DNA of 64,000 nucleotides from Botryosphaeria dothidea (lineage: Eukaryota > Ascomycota > Dothideomycetes > Botryosphaeriales > Botryosphaeriaceae): NCBI GenBank assembly GCA_011503125.2, contig WWBZ02000022.1, forward strand, positions 2,852,001 to 2,916,000. The letters run 5' to 3'. The position numbers and the translations under genes were made by a program. The notes under the pieces were generated by a model, which did not search any database, was not told where the DNA came from, and was given only the letters and a program-made list of their open reading frames with translations. This document shows positions 23,402 through 33,395 of the stretch, in pieces (position 1 is the first letter of the stretch; each line of letters starts with the position of its first letter).

Positions 23402-25801
23402 ATGCCGCGCTCCACGGGCCAGGCCCTGGCGGATCCCGTCATGCTCTCCAAAATTGATGCACTCTTCGCCTGTAACGTCGGCCATCATGTTGACCTTCCT
23501 CAGATCGTTGTCGTCGGTGATCAGTCTAGCGGCAAGTCGTCCGTCCTCGAGGGCCTCACCCGCCTGCCCTTTCCTCGCGACAGCGGCCTCTGCACCCGCT
23601 TTGCAACTCAGATCACCTTCCGTCGTGATACCGCTAACTCGGTCGCTGTGTCTGTCATTCCCGGCAAGGATGCTGACCAGGACCACGTCGACGCCGTCCG
23701 CACCTGGAAGAAGGCCGGCCTCACCTCTCTTGATCAGTCCACCTTCGCCAACATCATGCGTGAGGTTGAGGACATCATGGGAATCAACAGCTCCACCATG
23801 AAGACCTTTAGCTCTGATGTTCTGAGCATCGAAGTCGCCGGCCCCGATCAGGAGCACTTCTCTGTCATCGACGTCCCGGGTATCTTCCAGCGCGTCACCA
23901 AAGACATCACTACCAAGGCCGACAAGGAGTTCGTGCAGAACATGGTCTTCGAGTACATGAAGAACCCGCGCTCTGTCATGCTCGCCGTTGTTCCCTCCAA
24001 CGTTGATGTGGCAACTCAACTCATCTTGGAGATGGCCGAGGAGGTGGACAATGAGGGTCGGAGGACCCTGGGTGTGCTCACCAAGCCGGACATCGTGGAT
24101 AAAGGCGCCGAGAAGAACGTCATGAACATGGTTGAGGGCGTCTCTCACGTGCTGAAGTTTGGATGGTGCATTGTGAAGAACCCGGGCCAGCAGGAGATTG
24201 CTGAGCATAGCTTCAACCGTTACGAGGCTGAGCAGCACTTCTTCAGCACGGTTGAGCCGTGGAAGCACCTGCCTAAGGAGCGCGTCGGTGTCGATGCCTT
24301 GAGGAAGCGTCTTCAAATCATTCTCACCGCCCATATTCGCCGCGAGTTCCCTAAGGTCGGCATTATCCCAGATCAAATTCCCATCACTGCTAATTTTCGT
24401 TGCAGGTCAAGGCTGATCTCAACCAGATTCTGAAGGAGGTGAACCATGCACTCGAGCTCATGGGATCCAAGCGCGACACTCCGGCTGAGCAGGCTCGTTT
24501 CCTCATCGACATTGCCATGAACTTTCAGAAGATCGTTACCAATGGCCTCGACGCCAAGTATCGGGAGGACTGTTTCGACAACGTGGAGAGCTTGCGGATC
24601 GCCACCCTGATCGTAAACCGGAGTGAGGCGTTTTCAGATGACTTCGCCACGTACGGACACTATTATCGTTTTGCGTCGAAGGGCCAGCCTATCTTGTCTG
24701 CACCCCAGCCCCCCAAAAGAGAGGATTATATAGTGGATTCTACTTATCGTATGGTTCACAGCCGGCTTCATGATAGGCCACCTGTTCCCGGGTTTGCATT
24801 CCCGGGAAGCATCAATCCCCCGGCTCCTCCTGAGAACACCAACCTTCCGGCCGCTCCTGCGAATGTGAAGAACGACAATTCGACTTCTCCTACTCCTCCG
24901 ACGGGACGTTGTGCGACGAGGAAGAACAACTGTAGCGACGAGGCCATCCTTGAACTTCTCTCTCAGCATGTGTGGTTGGACCCACCGGTTGATCGTGGAA
25001 TCATGTCGTGGGTCAATCAGATTCTCGACCGGTCTCGTGGATTCGAACTCGGCAGCTTCGATCCTACGCTCCTTGCAAGCACTTTCAAGCATCAGTCGCA
25101 GCGCTGGGAGAGCCTGGCATTTGGCTTCGTCTCCGACGTCGTTGTGATTACGCACACTTTCATTCTTGATCTTCTCGGCCTGGTCTGCCCGGATGAGAGC
25201 ATTCGCGCGCGTCTGACTGCTATCCTCATGGAGAAGCTTCTGCCGCTCTACGAGAGGGCTTTCAACCAGCTTGGCTTCCTCCTCCATGTTGAGCGCTCCT
25301 CTCTTCCTGGCACGATGAACCACTACTTCAATGACAACCTTGCAAAGGTGTAAGTGCTCTCTTTACTTTTTTTCCCCTGGAAATGATGCTGAGCAACCTT
25401 TTCTCGACAGGCGCCAGACCAGGCTGCGCAACGGCGTCCTGAACAAGTCCTTCCGGGACGAGAACATGGGCCTCGCCGTGCGTGTCGAGGACCTGAGTCC
25501 GACCAACAACTTGAGCAACAAGAAGCACTCTGCCCAGGACCTGCACGACATCCTGGAGTCGTACTACAAACTCACGCGCAAGACGATGGTCGACAACATC
25601 TACAAGCAGGTGGTCATGTACCTGCTCATCTCCGGCCCGAACACGCCGCTCAACCTCTTCTCGCCGGCCTGGGTTGCCAGTCTGTCCGAGGAGCAGCTGG
25701 AGGAGATTGCGGGCGAGGAAGCGCTGACCAAGCGCAAGCGCAAGCAGCTGGCTAAGGAGAGGGAGGACCTGGAGAAGGGTCGCAAGATCCTGTCTTCCTG
25801 A
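23402..25801 (+). CDS. Dynamin-family GTPase (fungal Mx/dynamin-like)
   Basis: Large GTPase of the dynamin superfamily, expected to polymerise on membranes and act in fission or organelle dynamics. P-loop GDQSSGKSS at residues 39-47, G3 DVPG near 156, G4 TKPD near 228, dynamin middle/stalk region, and a C-terminal GTPase effector domain (residues about 665-735) followed by a Lys/Glu-rich tail. Three exons: 23402-24355, 24406-25349, 25411-25801. Introns are 24356-24405 (50 nt, GTCGGC, GCTAAT branch, TGCAG) and 25350-25410 (61 nt, GTAAGT to GACAG, phase 2). Predicted length is 762 residues. A Pro/Asn-rich insert near residues 445-495 lies where classical dynamins have other domains, and no PH or C-terminal Pro-rich domain is seen. 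This suggests the Mx-like fungal subgroup rather than Vps1 or Dnm1 proper. Confidence 0.92.
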
Positions 25802-28257
25802 AAGGACCGATGACCGACCACCGCGCACACCCGCCTCGTTTTCCCCCCGCTTGACAGTCGGCACAGCCGCAAATCGAACCACACAGACTGTTAAAGGCCG
25901 GGCTCGGATCGTGATGCTCGAAAATAGCTTTTTGAGGCGTGGTCTAGTTTAATGTCGGAGACGGGAAGTTACAAAAGGATAATTGGGCATCAAAGGGTCT
26001 GTGGTGGAGGGCTTTTTCTTTCTTGTCCAAGATGGCGGATCTCTTTCTTTTCTTTTTGCATGCAGGGGTTCGTAGATCTTGGTGGTTCCTGAGTCACTTG
26101 CATGAAAAGGCACCATCGGGGGCTCGGAACACTTTTCCACAGTCCCATTTTACCCGCGCCTAGCGCCTAGCCCGAAATATCGACGTCATTTTGGGCCTCA
26201 ACAATTGTGACGAGCTGTGCATAAGTTGTGTGAAGTTGCAAAACCGTACGGCCCGAATTTTTTCATCTACACTGCCCACGGGCAACATGCAGTTGGGCCA
26301 ACTTTTGGTCACTCCCGAAGGATCCGGGAGATCGTGAGACGGCCTATAGTCGGCCTCTCCTATCGAGACTATCGCCAGGACTACTGCAGGCCATTGGATC
26401 TTATCGTCCTGGACTATGTCGCCGGTCCGCTGGAGAGAGCGCCCCGGGCAGGTTGACGGCATTTCCTGGGAAAGCAATCAACGCAGAGGAGCGCCACTTT
26501 CTTCAGGGTCTGCGCCTTGACTCGTCGCCCCTACCACGCCACTTTCTTTTTTCCCGCCCACGATCCTGCCTTGATCAAGCCTTCCTTCAACTCTTAGCGG
26601 GCATCGACAAACAAATCAATGAAAATGAGGTGCTCGGCGCCCTTCCACAATAACCCAAGTCCCAGGCCCCCCCGCGACTCCCCCTATCGCCGGGTAAAGA
26701 CTTCCCCCCCCCCCCCCACCCATCCGGCCGCGATCTGGCTTGTCTCCGCGGTTAGCCTTGCAGGAAAAGCATCGATCCCTAAGCCAAGGATTGCCTGGCC
26801 TGCCAGACACACACCCCCGTCCCGGAAACGCCGCGCGTTTGGCGCAACCCGCGCGAAAAAAAGAAAATCCAACGACGCTCGGCCAATGATGGACGATCGT
26901 AGGTTCCCTGGGTTGCCCGTTTTGAACGTTGCGAAAAATTCCCACCCACACAGGTCGGGAAAGGAAAAGAATCCTATCACTACGACCATGGGGAATGGTG
27001 GAAGCGTCCGTCCGCACGCAAGTGTCGTCGCTAACCGCCGGCTTCGATACCCCCGCCCTGCGAGATTGAGGTTGCGCATGTGTATGCGCGACCACAAAGG
27101 TGCGCGCATGCATGAGCGATCACGGGATGTGCTCAGGAGGATGGCGGTGGCTCCTTCCCCGTCGGCTTGCGGTGGAGGCTGCGGTGCTGCGTGTTCGTGA
27201 TGGATGGATGTATCGGCGGAGGTCTTGACGGCCCCCGCAGTTGTTTTTGTGTATACCAGCACCGGACTATAGTCGTTCTTTCGATTGCGACGACGCGAGG
27301 CGGTCATGCGGCCTTGCTGCGGTGTGGAGGCCGAAAAAAAAAAAAGATTGCGCGGTCCCTTGTCGTGCTGCTGCTGCTGCTGCTGATGATGATGACGAGT
27401 GGCGACGTATTCGCTCGGATTCGCCGGTGGTGCGGGAATTTTTTGGTTCCGGGTAGGCAGGGTGCGGGACGGACGGCTCGCGGGGGAGGGGAAGGCGTAT
27501 CCGCGGTGTGGCCGGCCTGACGGCGGCGGCGGGGCTTGGTGGCCGTATCTGTGCTTTCTTTCGGGGATCTGGGGGGGTGAGGCGGAGCGTGGTGGCGAGG
27601 TGAAGGCGCGGTGCCACGCGCGGCGGCGGGCAGCTGCGAGCAGCCAGGGCCCGATGGTGAGGGTAGTATTCGCTGATCTCTAGGTGGTTCTCTGTACTAT
27701 CATGTTGTCTATCGCTGTGATGTGAAAGCCGTCTTCGTACGGAGCAGGAGCATGGAGCATGGACCTTGGAGACTCACGTTCTGACAGCTGCACTAAGGTT
27801 AAACTCTGGCATCGTACTTCCCAAAGCCGCAAGAGCGCCTAACTTACTCATCACACACCGAGAGATTAGCTAGCAAGATATTAATACTCTCCGGCGGGCA
27901 GATGGCCTGTGCGCCAAAGCTTGCCTCTACTGTGTACAATGCCGATCTGTCTTCACACCACGACAACCTTTGCCCCCTTGGCTTTTCTCGGAAATGTCCC
28001 TCGCGATCATGAGTAACCCTGCTGTCTTCTTCCTTCGGCGCTATGACCAAGCTACTAGGCTTCTAATGGAATGGACTGCCACACCAGGGATGAAGCTCTC
28101 CTCCACATCAGCTAGCTTCTGGAGGAGCCTCGCCTGGGAATTTGGTTCAGGGTGAAGTGCAACTTGGCATCATCGCTCTTCTCAATTCATTACCCGCAGA
28201 CTGTGGCAAGTGTATCTCTAGTATCCACTCTAGCTCCACTTACTCACTATACCCCAG
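25802..28257. other. Intergenic region after the dynamin gene
   Basis: About 2.4 kb. It holds a 14-base C tract at 26704-26717, a CTG/GAT-rich simple stretch near 27365-27395, and open frames (26619-27200 plus, 26684-27307 minus) with no domain-like sequence. The segment near 28000-28200 may contain upstream pieces of the broken gene at 28258, but no exon could be fixed. Confidence 0.45.
26704..26717. repeat. Poly-C tract
   Basis: Fourteen consecutive C bases followed by ACCC. Slippage-prone simple sequence. Confidence 0.8.
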
Positions 28258-28972
28258 GAATGCCTGGAGAAGACACAGTGTATCTACGACAAGCTGAGCA
28301 ACCAACCAACAGAACTGCTGCCATACGTGGTGTTTTCTCAGCCACCCCGTGTGGCAACGGACCTGGCGAAGTCTCGAGAGAAACTCCTGAAGTGGCTCCA
28401 GGCTCTGCATGACTCTGGTAGGTCTGGGATCGATGAGATCTTGAGGGTCGTCGACATGGATATGCTCGGAGAGGACGTTTCTGATACGGATACACCTGAA
28501 AATTATGTGCCTGGCCCAGATACGCACAGCGAGGAGACGGAAAACGGCGTGATGCCCATTACTGCACAACCATACCTGGCCTTGAGCCCGGCCAGACAAC
28601 ACTTGAACAGTACTTCAAGCCGGCCTCAACGAAGTCCTCGCCACCTCCCGCCTCGGAAACAGAGAGACTCTAAGAAGAGTCAAGCTCACCTTCACCTCCT
28701 GTCACTGACGAGATCTTCTCACAGCCAGCAAGCAGTATGATCGCGACTAAACCGGATCCCAAGTCCCCAGCCCGACCCCCAACCAGCCTTATCGCCAATT
28801 CTTGTTCTCCCAAGCACCTCTCCTAACGCCGCTCACTGTCAGGCGCGCACTCGTACCCGAAGGTTTGCCTTTGAAGAAGGCTCATATTCCAGACTCCCCG
28901 CCTACCCCCGCTCCTCGCTCAAGGAAGTTCAAGGAACAGTATATCACGTCTGCTGATAGGTTGGGGGTGTGA
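28258..28972 (+). pseudogene. Broken gene with possible PCNA-interaction (PIP-box) motif
   Basis: Protein-like sequence continues through three reading frames. The first (about 28258-28550) begins after an acceptor-like CCCCAG and encodes CLEKTQCIYDKLSNQP and a Lys/Leu helix, then an acidic stretch. The second (about 28551-28760) contains QTTLEQYF, a textbook PIP-box pattern, then a Ser/Pro-rich tail with one stop. The third (28796-28972) encodes APLLTPLTVRRALVPEG and ends at TGA. There is no room for introns at the first frame change, so indels are the simplest explanation. Parent function is unknown; a PIP-box would suggest a replication or repair partner of PCNA. Alternative: several small exons I have misjoined. 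Confidence 0.45.
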
Positions 28973-28997
28973 TGAACAATTTACAGCCATGTCGTTC

Positions 28998-29190
28998 GAG
29001 TGATTGGACCAGAGTTCGCGCACACTCGCCGGCCACAACCGTGCAGCAAGTGACTGGGACTTGAAGCCCGCATGTACTTGCTGACTATAGATGCCAATGC
29101 CGTGCGAGTGATTGGGGCCTGAGTCCACGAGTGCTCTCCAATGATGGATACGACGTCATCTGAGTGATTGGGGTTGAAGCTTGCGCGTCC
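28998..29190. repeat. Degenerate tandem repeat, about 56-bp period
   Basis: A GAGTGATTGG-type core recurs at 28998, about 29049 (AGTGACTGGG), 29106 and 29162, each followed by a loosely similar G/C-rich stretch. Spacing is roughly 50, 58 and 56 bases. It starts just after the end of the broken gene. Confidence 0.55.
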
Positions 29191-29461
29191 TTGTCCATGA
29201 TACGCTTGTATCGAGTCATTTGACAAATCAGGTCAACGCACTTGTTTACAGAAAACACCATTCAAGTGCTGGTGCTAGACCTAAGCACATTTCCGTTAAT
29301 AGTGACTGCCTCGGTCCTTCCGTATATGCTCTCGCGCTATTCAAAGACGTTCTACACTATTCGCAGCAAGTAGAGTTGTATCAGTTCGGGTATTCAAGAT
29401 ATAGAGTGCGTTTGGGGGCCTAACGCTTTCACCATCATCCGGATGGGAAAGTTGTTGTGCG
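29191..29461. other. Intergenic, nothing recognised
   Basis: Short moderately AT-rich stretch between the tandem repeat and the next weak frame. No feature seen. Confidence 0.4.
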
Positions 29462-30064
29462 CTATATCCTTTCAGTCAGGTCATCTGCGTTTGGATTAAT
29501 TCTAGATTCGTTCATGGGCTTCCGGATATTTTTTCGGGTCAAATCGCTTGGAATATTTAGGTCTTTGGAGAGCAGCATCTGCGAGGGCCGGGAGTACTTG
29601 AAGTGATTTGTCACTTGCTCGTCTGGGCCTGCCAGGACTGTTTCTGCCATCTCATATTCGGGCTCGGAACAACAATCTGAGAGACATCCCGAATACTTCG
29701 CCTGAATCTCCCCGTATACGCATATTTCGTGCAGCGGAGGCCGATTGTGGGAGTAAGCGATGAGAAGAAACTTGGGCTGCTCAGTTGCGAGGAAGTGGGG
29801 CCTTTCAAACCACAATTGCTTCGCGAGTGGGCAGCCCTGGGTGTTTCTGCGGTATTTTTCGCTTGAAAGCGTTAACAGCCTGTCGCGTGTGCATGCGCGC
29901 GGGTTTTGATGTTTATATGCTGTTGTGCTGCGTCTTTTCTTACTTTTTAACATTTTCGACAGCGACGACGACCACCGCCATGGCGACTGGCAACGATAGA
30001 TGCACCGCAGTGAGTGGAAGCCCAGCGCTATCTGGTCAGCTAAGCCAGGATGTCGGCGTGACAT
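29462..30064 (-). CDS. Doubtful hypothetical ORF (200 codons)
   Basis: Open frame with balanced composition, Cys-containing stretch SGCLSDCCSEPEYEMAE, and no low complexity in its C-terminal two thirds. The N-terminal part overlaps the RS-type relic on the other strand, so a start within about 29462-29960 is more likely if the gene is real. No domain, signal peptide or membrane segment was seen. Given the surrounding relics, a decayed gene fragment is equally possible. Confidence 0.22.
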   Translation of the reverse strand: MSRRHPGLADQIALGFHSLRCIYRCQSPWRWSSSLSKMLKSKKRRSTTAYKHQNPRACTRDRLLTLSSEKYRRNTQGCPLAKQLWFERPHFLATEQPKFLLIAYSHNRPPLHEICVYGEIQAKYSGCLSDCCSEPEYEMAETVLAGPDEQVTNHFKYSRPSQMLLSKDLNIPSDLTRKNIRKPMNESRINPNADDLTERI

Positions 30065-30712
30065 CCACCGGAGGCGGAGGTCCTCTGTCGTTGCCTACAG
30101 CCGCTGAGCGAAGCGATTCTGAGAAGACGGGCAGCTCTTGGATCAGCAATATATTGCATTCCAGAGCTGGCAGCCCGGTCTCACAGGACACAGGGGTAGC
30201 GTCTCACGATGGACGCTAGGGCGCAGCGCCGGAGGATTCAGACGCGATGATTATCGGTGGTCATCCTGATCCTACCACGAACTCTTATGATTCCGTCCCG
30301 AATGGCTGGTGAGATCAGTTGCCGGTGGGCATGACCAAGGACGAAGCTGTTGCCTCTTTGCTGGCGAAGAACAAGCCATTTTATCCAAGATAATATATAA
30401 GGCATCCTCCGCCTCACAACGAGCAATGTCAAAGGCCGTGTTGGACAAAGCGCTTGCGGACAGAATTCTGACGAATCCTTGGCCAAATACCAAGCTTAGG
30501 TCGATTTGTACCGAGCCGAAGCAGAAAGAACGGCCGAGCTTGCCCATTATCGTAGACCAAACAGGTCTCGTTCGCGTTCGCCCAAGCGTTGTGACCGCGG
30601 CGACCGCGATCGTAGCTCCAGGAGGTCTCGCTCTCCTTCGCGTGAGCGTGACTGTAGGAGATACAGGCCCCGCTCGCCAGGTATGCGTCGCAGGGATAAT
30701 CGGAAACACTAG
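29980..30712 (+). pseudogene. Relic of an Arg/Ser-dipeptide (RS-like) protein
   Basis: Starts with an ATG in good context at 29980 (ACCGCCATGG). Frame 1 encodes a Ser/Gly/Asp-rich region with in-frame stops at 30217 and 30310. The protein-like sequence then moves to a second frame (about 30385-30505, containing SSASQRAMSKAVLDKALADR) and to a third (30506-30712), which encodes RPNRSRSRSPKRCDRGDRDR and related RS-rich sequence, ending at a stop. RS-rich tails are typical of splicing-related or nuclear RNA-binding proteins, but no RRM is visible. Three frames and two stops within 0.7 kb point to a broken gene. Confidence 0.45.
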
Positions 30713-31651
30713 AGCGCATTCTGGGTTATACCCCTACAACACACTCTGACAGAATCAACACTGAACTGGGCCCCTATATCAGAAGCCCCAGAAATGGGTA
30801 CCTTTCCATAACGGATGGCCACACTTTCTGTGAACCCCTGTAAATCTCATCTCCATTGGAGAACAGATCCGTAGGATGACCATATTGCATAGCAGATTGA
30901 CTGCAAAATGCTACCTTTTTTTCGTTGATGGCCTCGGCTTACCCGGAGTATCAAGGAAGAATGCTACCACACTAGCCTCGGTTTGCGAAAGGTGAAGCAG
31001 ACCACGAGCGATGGATAAAACGTTCCAGCCGGTTTGGTACTAAATCCGCTGCGTCCATATTAGATATGTATAAGAAACCTCAGAGCTGGGTTGTTTTGGC
31101 AGAAGGTGCCAACACTGCATTCGAGACAGATTGCTAATTTCAAATGAAATTCTGGACGACCTGGCAGATTTCAGAACGATCAGAACACATATTGGAGAAA
31201 CAATTCCGTTAACATGTTTTCAGGGGTGTTGCTCGGAGTTCCACATCTCTGGGTTGTGGTTGGATCGGGTCCATCTCCGCTGGCGTTAGCGGAAGTCAGA
31301 GGCGCACGCATGACCAATCAGCATTCATGTTCCCATTACCAAGATCGAATATATCTATGCAATCGAAGAAGGTCGGATCCCGACGCGCTTCTTGAGTGGT
31401 CCAGATGACAAGTGGCTGATGACGCGCAGCACCCCTCAGCACTAATGTCCCGCTCAAGGTGTGACGTACATACATCTGGATCATCCCCGCACTTGGTACC
31501 ACAGACCCTGTATACAAACAAACATACCTCCACTGCAAAACACTCCAGAAAGTTTTTTCAGAGGATTCCGATCAAGAGAGCTCTGGTAAAAATAAGAGAT
31601 CATTGCAAACCCGCAAACCAAGCCCCCCCCCCCCCGACCACGACACCAGCC
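30713..31651. other. Intergenic upstream of the NmrA-like gene
   Basis: AT-richer sequence with short frames only. It ends in a 13-base C tract (31623-31635) lying 16 bases before the NmrA-like start codon, so presumably within its 5' leader. Confidence 0.5.
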
Positions 31652-32611
31652 ATGGTCAAAATCGCCATCGCAGGCGGCACCTCCCCAACCCTCGGCCACG
31701 CCATCGTCTCCGCGCTCCTCCGCACGCCCAACACGCCCATCATCCTCTCGCGCGCCCCTTCCGCCGACAACGACAGCTCAACAGCAACGCCGACCACTCT
31801 CTACGGCGCCGAGGTCCGCCACATCGACTACACCTCCGCGCCGTCCCTCACCTCCGCTCTCGCCGACATTCACACCCTCATCTCCGTCCTCAAGCTCCCC
31901 GGCCCGGCCATGGCCACCACCCAGATCAACCTGCTCAACGCCGCCAAAGTCTCCGGCGTGCGCCGCTTCGCGCCCTCCGAGTTCGGCCTGGGGGCCTGCG
32001 AGCGCGTCGACGCGACCGCGGCGAAGGAGCGCGTGTGGCGGGCGTGCCTCGCCAGCGGGCTCGAGGTCGCGCGCTTCCGCTGCGGCGCGTTCATGAACTA
32101 CCTGGCGCTGGGCCGCGAGTTCGGCAGCGCGGTCGCGCGGGAGAAGGCGCTGGCGGGCCTGGAGGACGCGCCGGTCTTGTGGGATTTCGCGAGCGGGGTC
32201 GCGGAGCTGCCGGTGAGAGCGGATGGGACGTTGCCAAGGATGACGATGACGGAGATTGATGATGTGGGGAGGTTTATCGCTGCGGCGTGCGGGTTGACGG
32301 AGGGGTCGTGGGTGGGGGAGATGGATATGGTGGGGGAGACGATTGGGCTGGGGGAGGTGGTGGGGTTAGTGAGAGAGTGTTTGGGAGTTGAGTTAAAGGT
32401 CATAGAGCTAACGAAGCAGGAGTTGGAGAGGAGGGCGGGGGAGGGAGTGGGGAAAACGAGGGATGAGGTGTTTAGGAAGTTGGTGGCGCAGCTGGAGTTG
32501 CTCATACTGGAGGAGAAGGAGGGTTGGGCAATCATGAAGCCAACGTTGAATGAGATGTGTATTCATACTAAGCCATTAAGCGTGCGAGAATATCTCATGA
32601 GCTATCGATAG
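31652..32611 (+). CDS. NmrA-like / isoflavone-reductase-type NAD(P)-binding protein
   Basis: Atypical short-chain reductase of the NmrA-like (PCBER/isoflavone reductase) family, cytosolic. The N-terminus carries the dinucleotide-binding beta strand and Gly motif AIAGGTSPTLG (residues 5-15). The family stretch VSGVRRFAPSEFG is at about 104-116, and the substrate-side region FRCGAFMNYLA at about 145-155. Length 319 residues is typical. The ATG at 31652 sits in good context (CCAGCCATGG) although the frame is open further upstream. Single exon, with codon use changing from C-ending in the first half to G/T-rich in the second. Members act as redox-sensing regulators or as reductases in secondary metabolism, and the sequence alone does not decide. 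It lies between two broken genes but is itself intact. Confidence 0.85.
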   Translation: MVKIAIAGGTSPTLGHAIVSALLRTPNTPIILSRAPSADNDSSTATPTTLYGAEVRHIDYTSAPSLTSALADIHTLISVLKLPGPAMATTQINLLNAAKVSGVRRFAPSEFGLGACERVDATAAKERVWRACLASGLEVARFRCGAFMNYLALGREFGSAVAREKALAGLEDAPVLWDFASGVAELPVRADGTLPRMTMTEIDDVGRFIAAACGLTEGSWVGEMDMVGETIGLGEVVGLVRECLGVELKVIELTKQELERRAGEGVGKTRDEVFRKLVAQLELLILEEKEGWAIMKPTLNEMCIHTKPLSVREYLMSYR

Positions 32612-32649
32612 GACATTGAGTTCAAATTACATAGAGAAATTTGTTAACA

Positions 32650-33395
32650 AACCGTTGTCTACTACTTGCAACGAAGAGCCGCGTTCCTTTGTGAATTTGG
32701 TTGATAACCCTCTTACTGGTCGGCTTGAAGTTCAGGTACATCACGCGGCCCATGCCATATGCGGTACTGCCACTGGATACAACGGCCGGCCTTCCAATTG
32801 CCACACGTGGCAGCACCTGGGGCGCCTCGTTCTTCCAGATCTTGCTGATCTGATTCCTCATCTGCGCTCTTTGGTCCGTACGAGTTACCAATATTCCATT
32901 AGATACAGCGGCCGCCCTTCGATTGTTTGCAGGTAGGAGCGCCGTGCCTTTCTAGCTCCGCCTGCTCATCTTCTTCTTTCTTAATATCTCGCACTCCATA
33001 CCACCCATTGTCATCCCACCGAAAGCAACGACCATTGTTGTACTGCTTGCAGCGAAGCGCTCCTCTCTTCTCCAGATCTCCCTGCTGATCATATTCTTGA
33101 TCAACGACTTGCGGCCCAGGCCAATCCCATTGGATACAACGACCATCTTTCCACTGCTTACAGGTAGGTGTCCCTTGTTTTCGATGGTATCCCTGCTGGT
33201 CCTCATCTTCTTGGGCCACGTATCTCTTTTCGTGGAGTTTGTGGTGGTGGGCACAGTGACCATTCTTTCATTTTCGTGCGGACCTTCTTACACATCCAAG
33301 CTTCGCGTTTCATACCATTCATTGGCATTAACCCGGATACATCGGCCTTTTTTGTATTGCAGACAAATAGGTGCGCGCCGCCTCTGAGGCTCTTC
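32650..33395 (-). repeat. About six degenerate 40-residue Cys repeats (GRCIxW type)
   Basis: On the minus strand the units carry the pattern [GR]-A-P-x-C-K-Q-x3-G-R-C-I-x-W, spaced about 115-120 bases. Clear examples are APICLQYKKGRCI, TPTCKQWKDGRCIQW, ALRCKQYNNGRCFRW, APTCKQSKGGRCI (stop follows) and TCGNWKAGRCIQW; a sixth, truncated unit shows AALRCK. The linkers are acidic and Gln-rich (DQQ, EDEQ). Cysteine pairs are kept even where the frame is broken. Confidence 0.65.

Noticed and set aside
23387..24376. 329-codon minus-strand frame opposite the dynamin gene.
   Set aside because: Antisense shadow of the GTPase coding frame.
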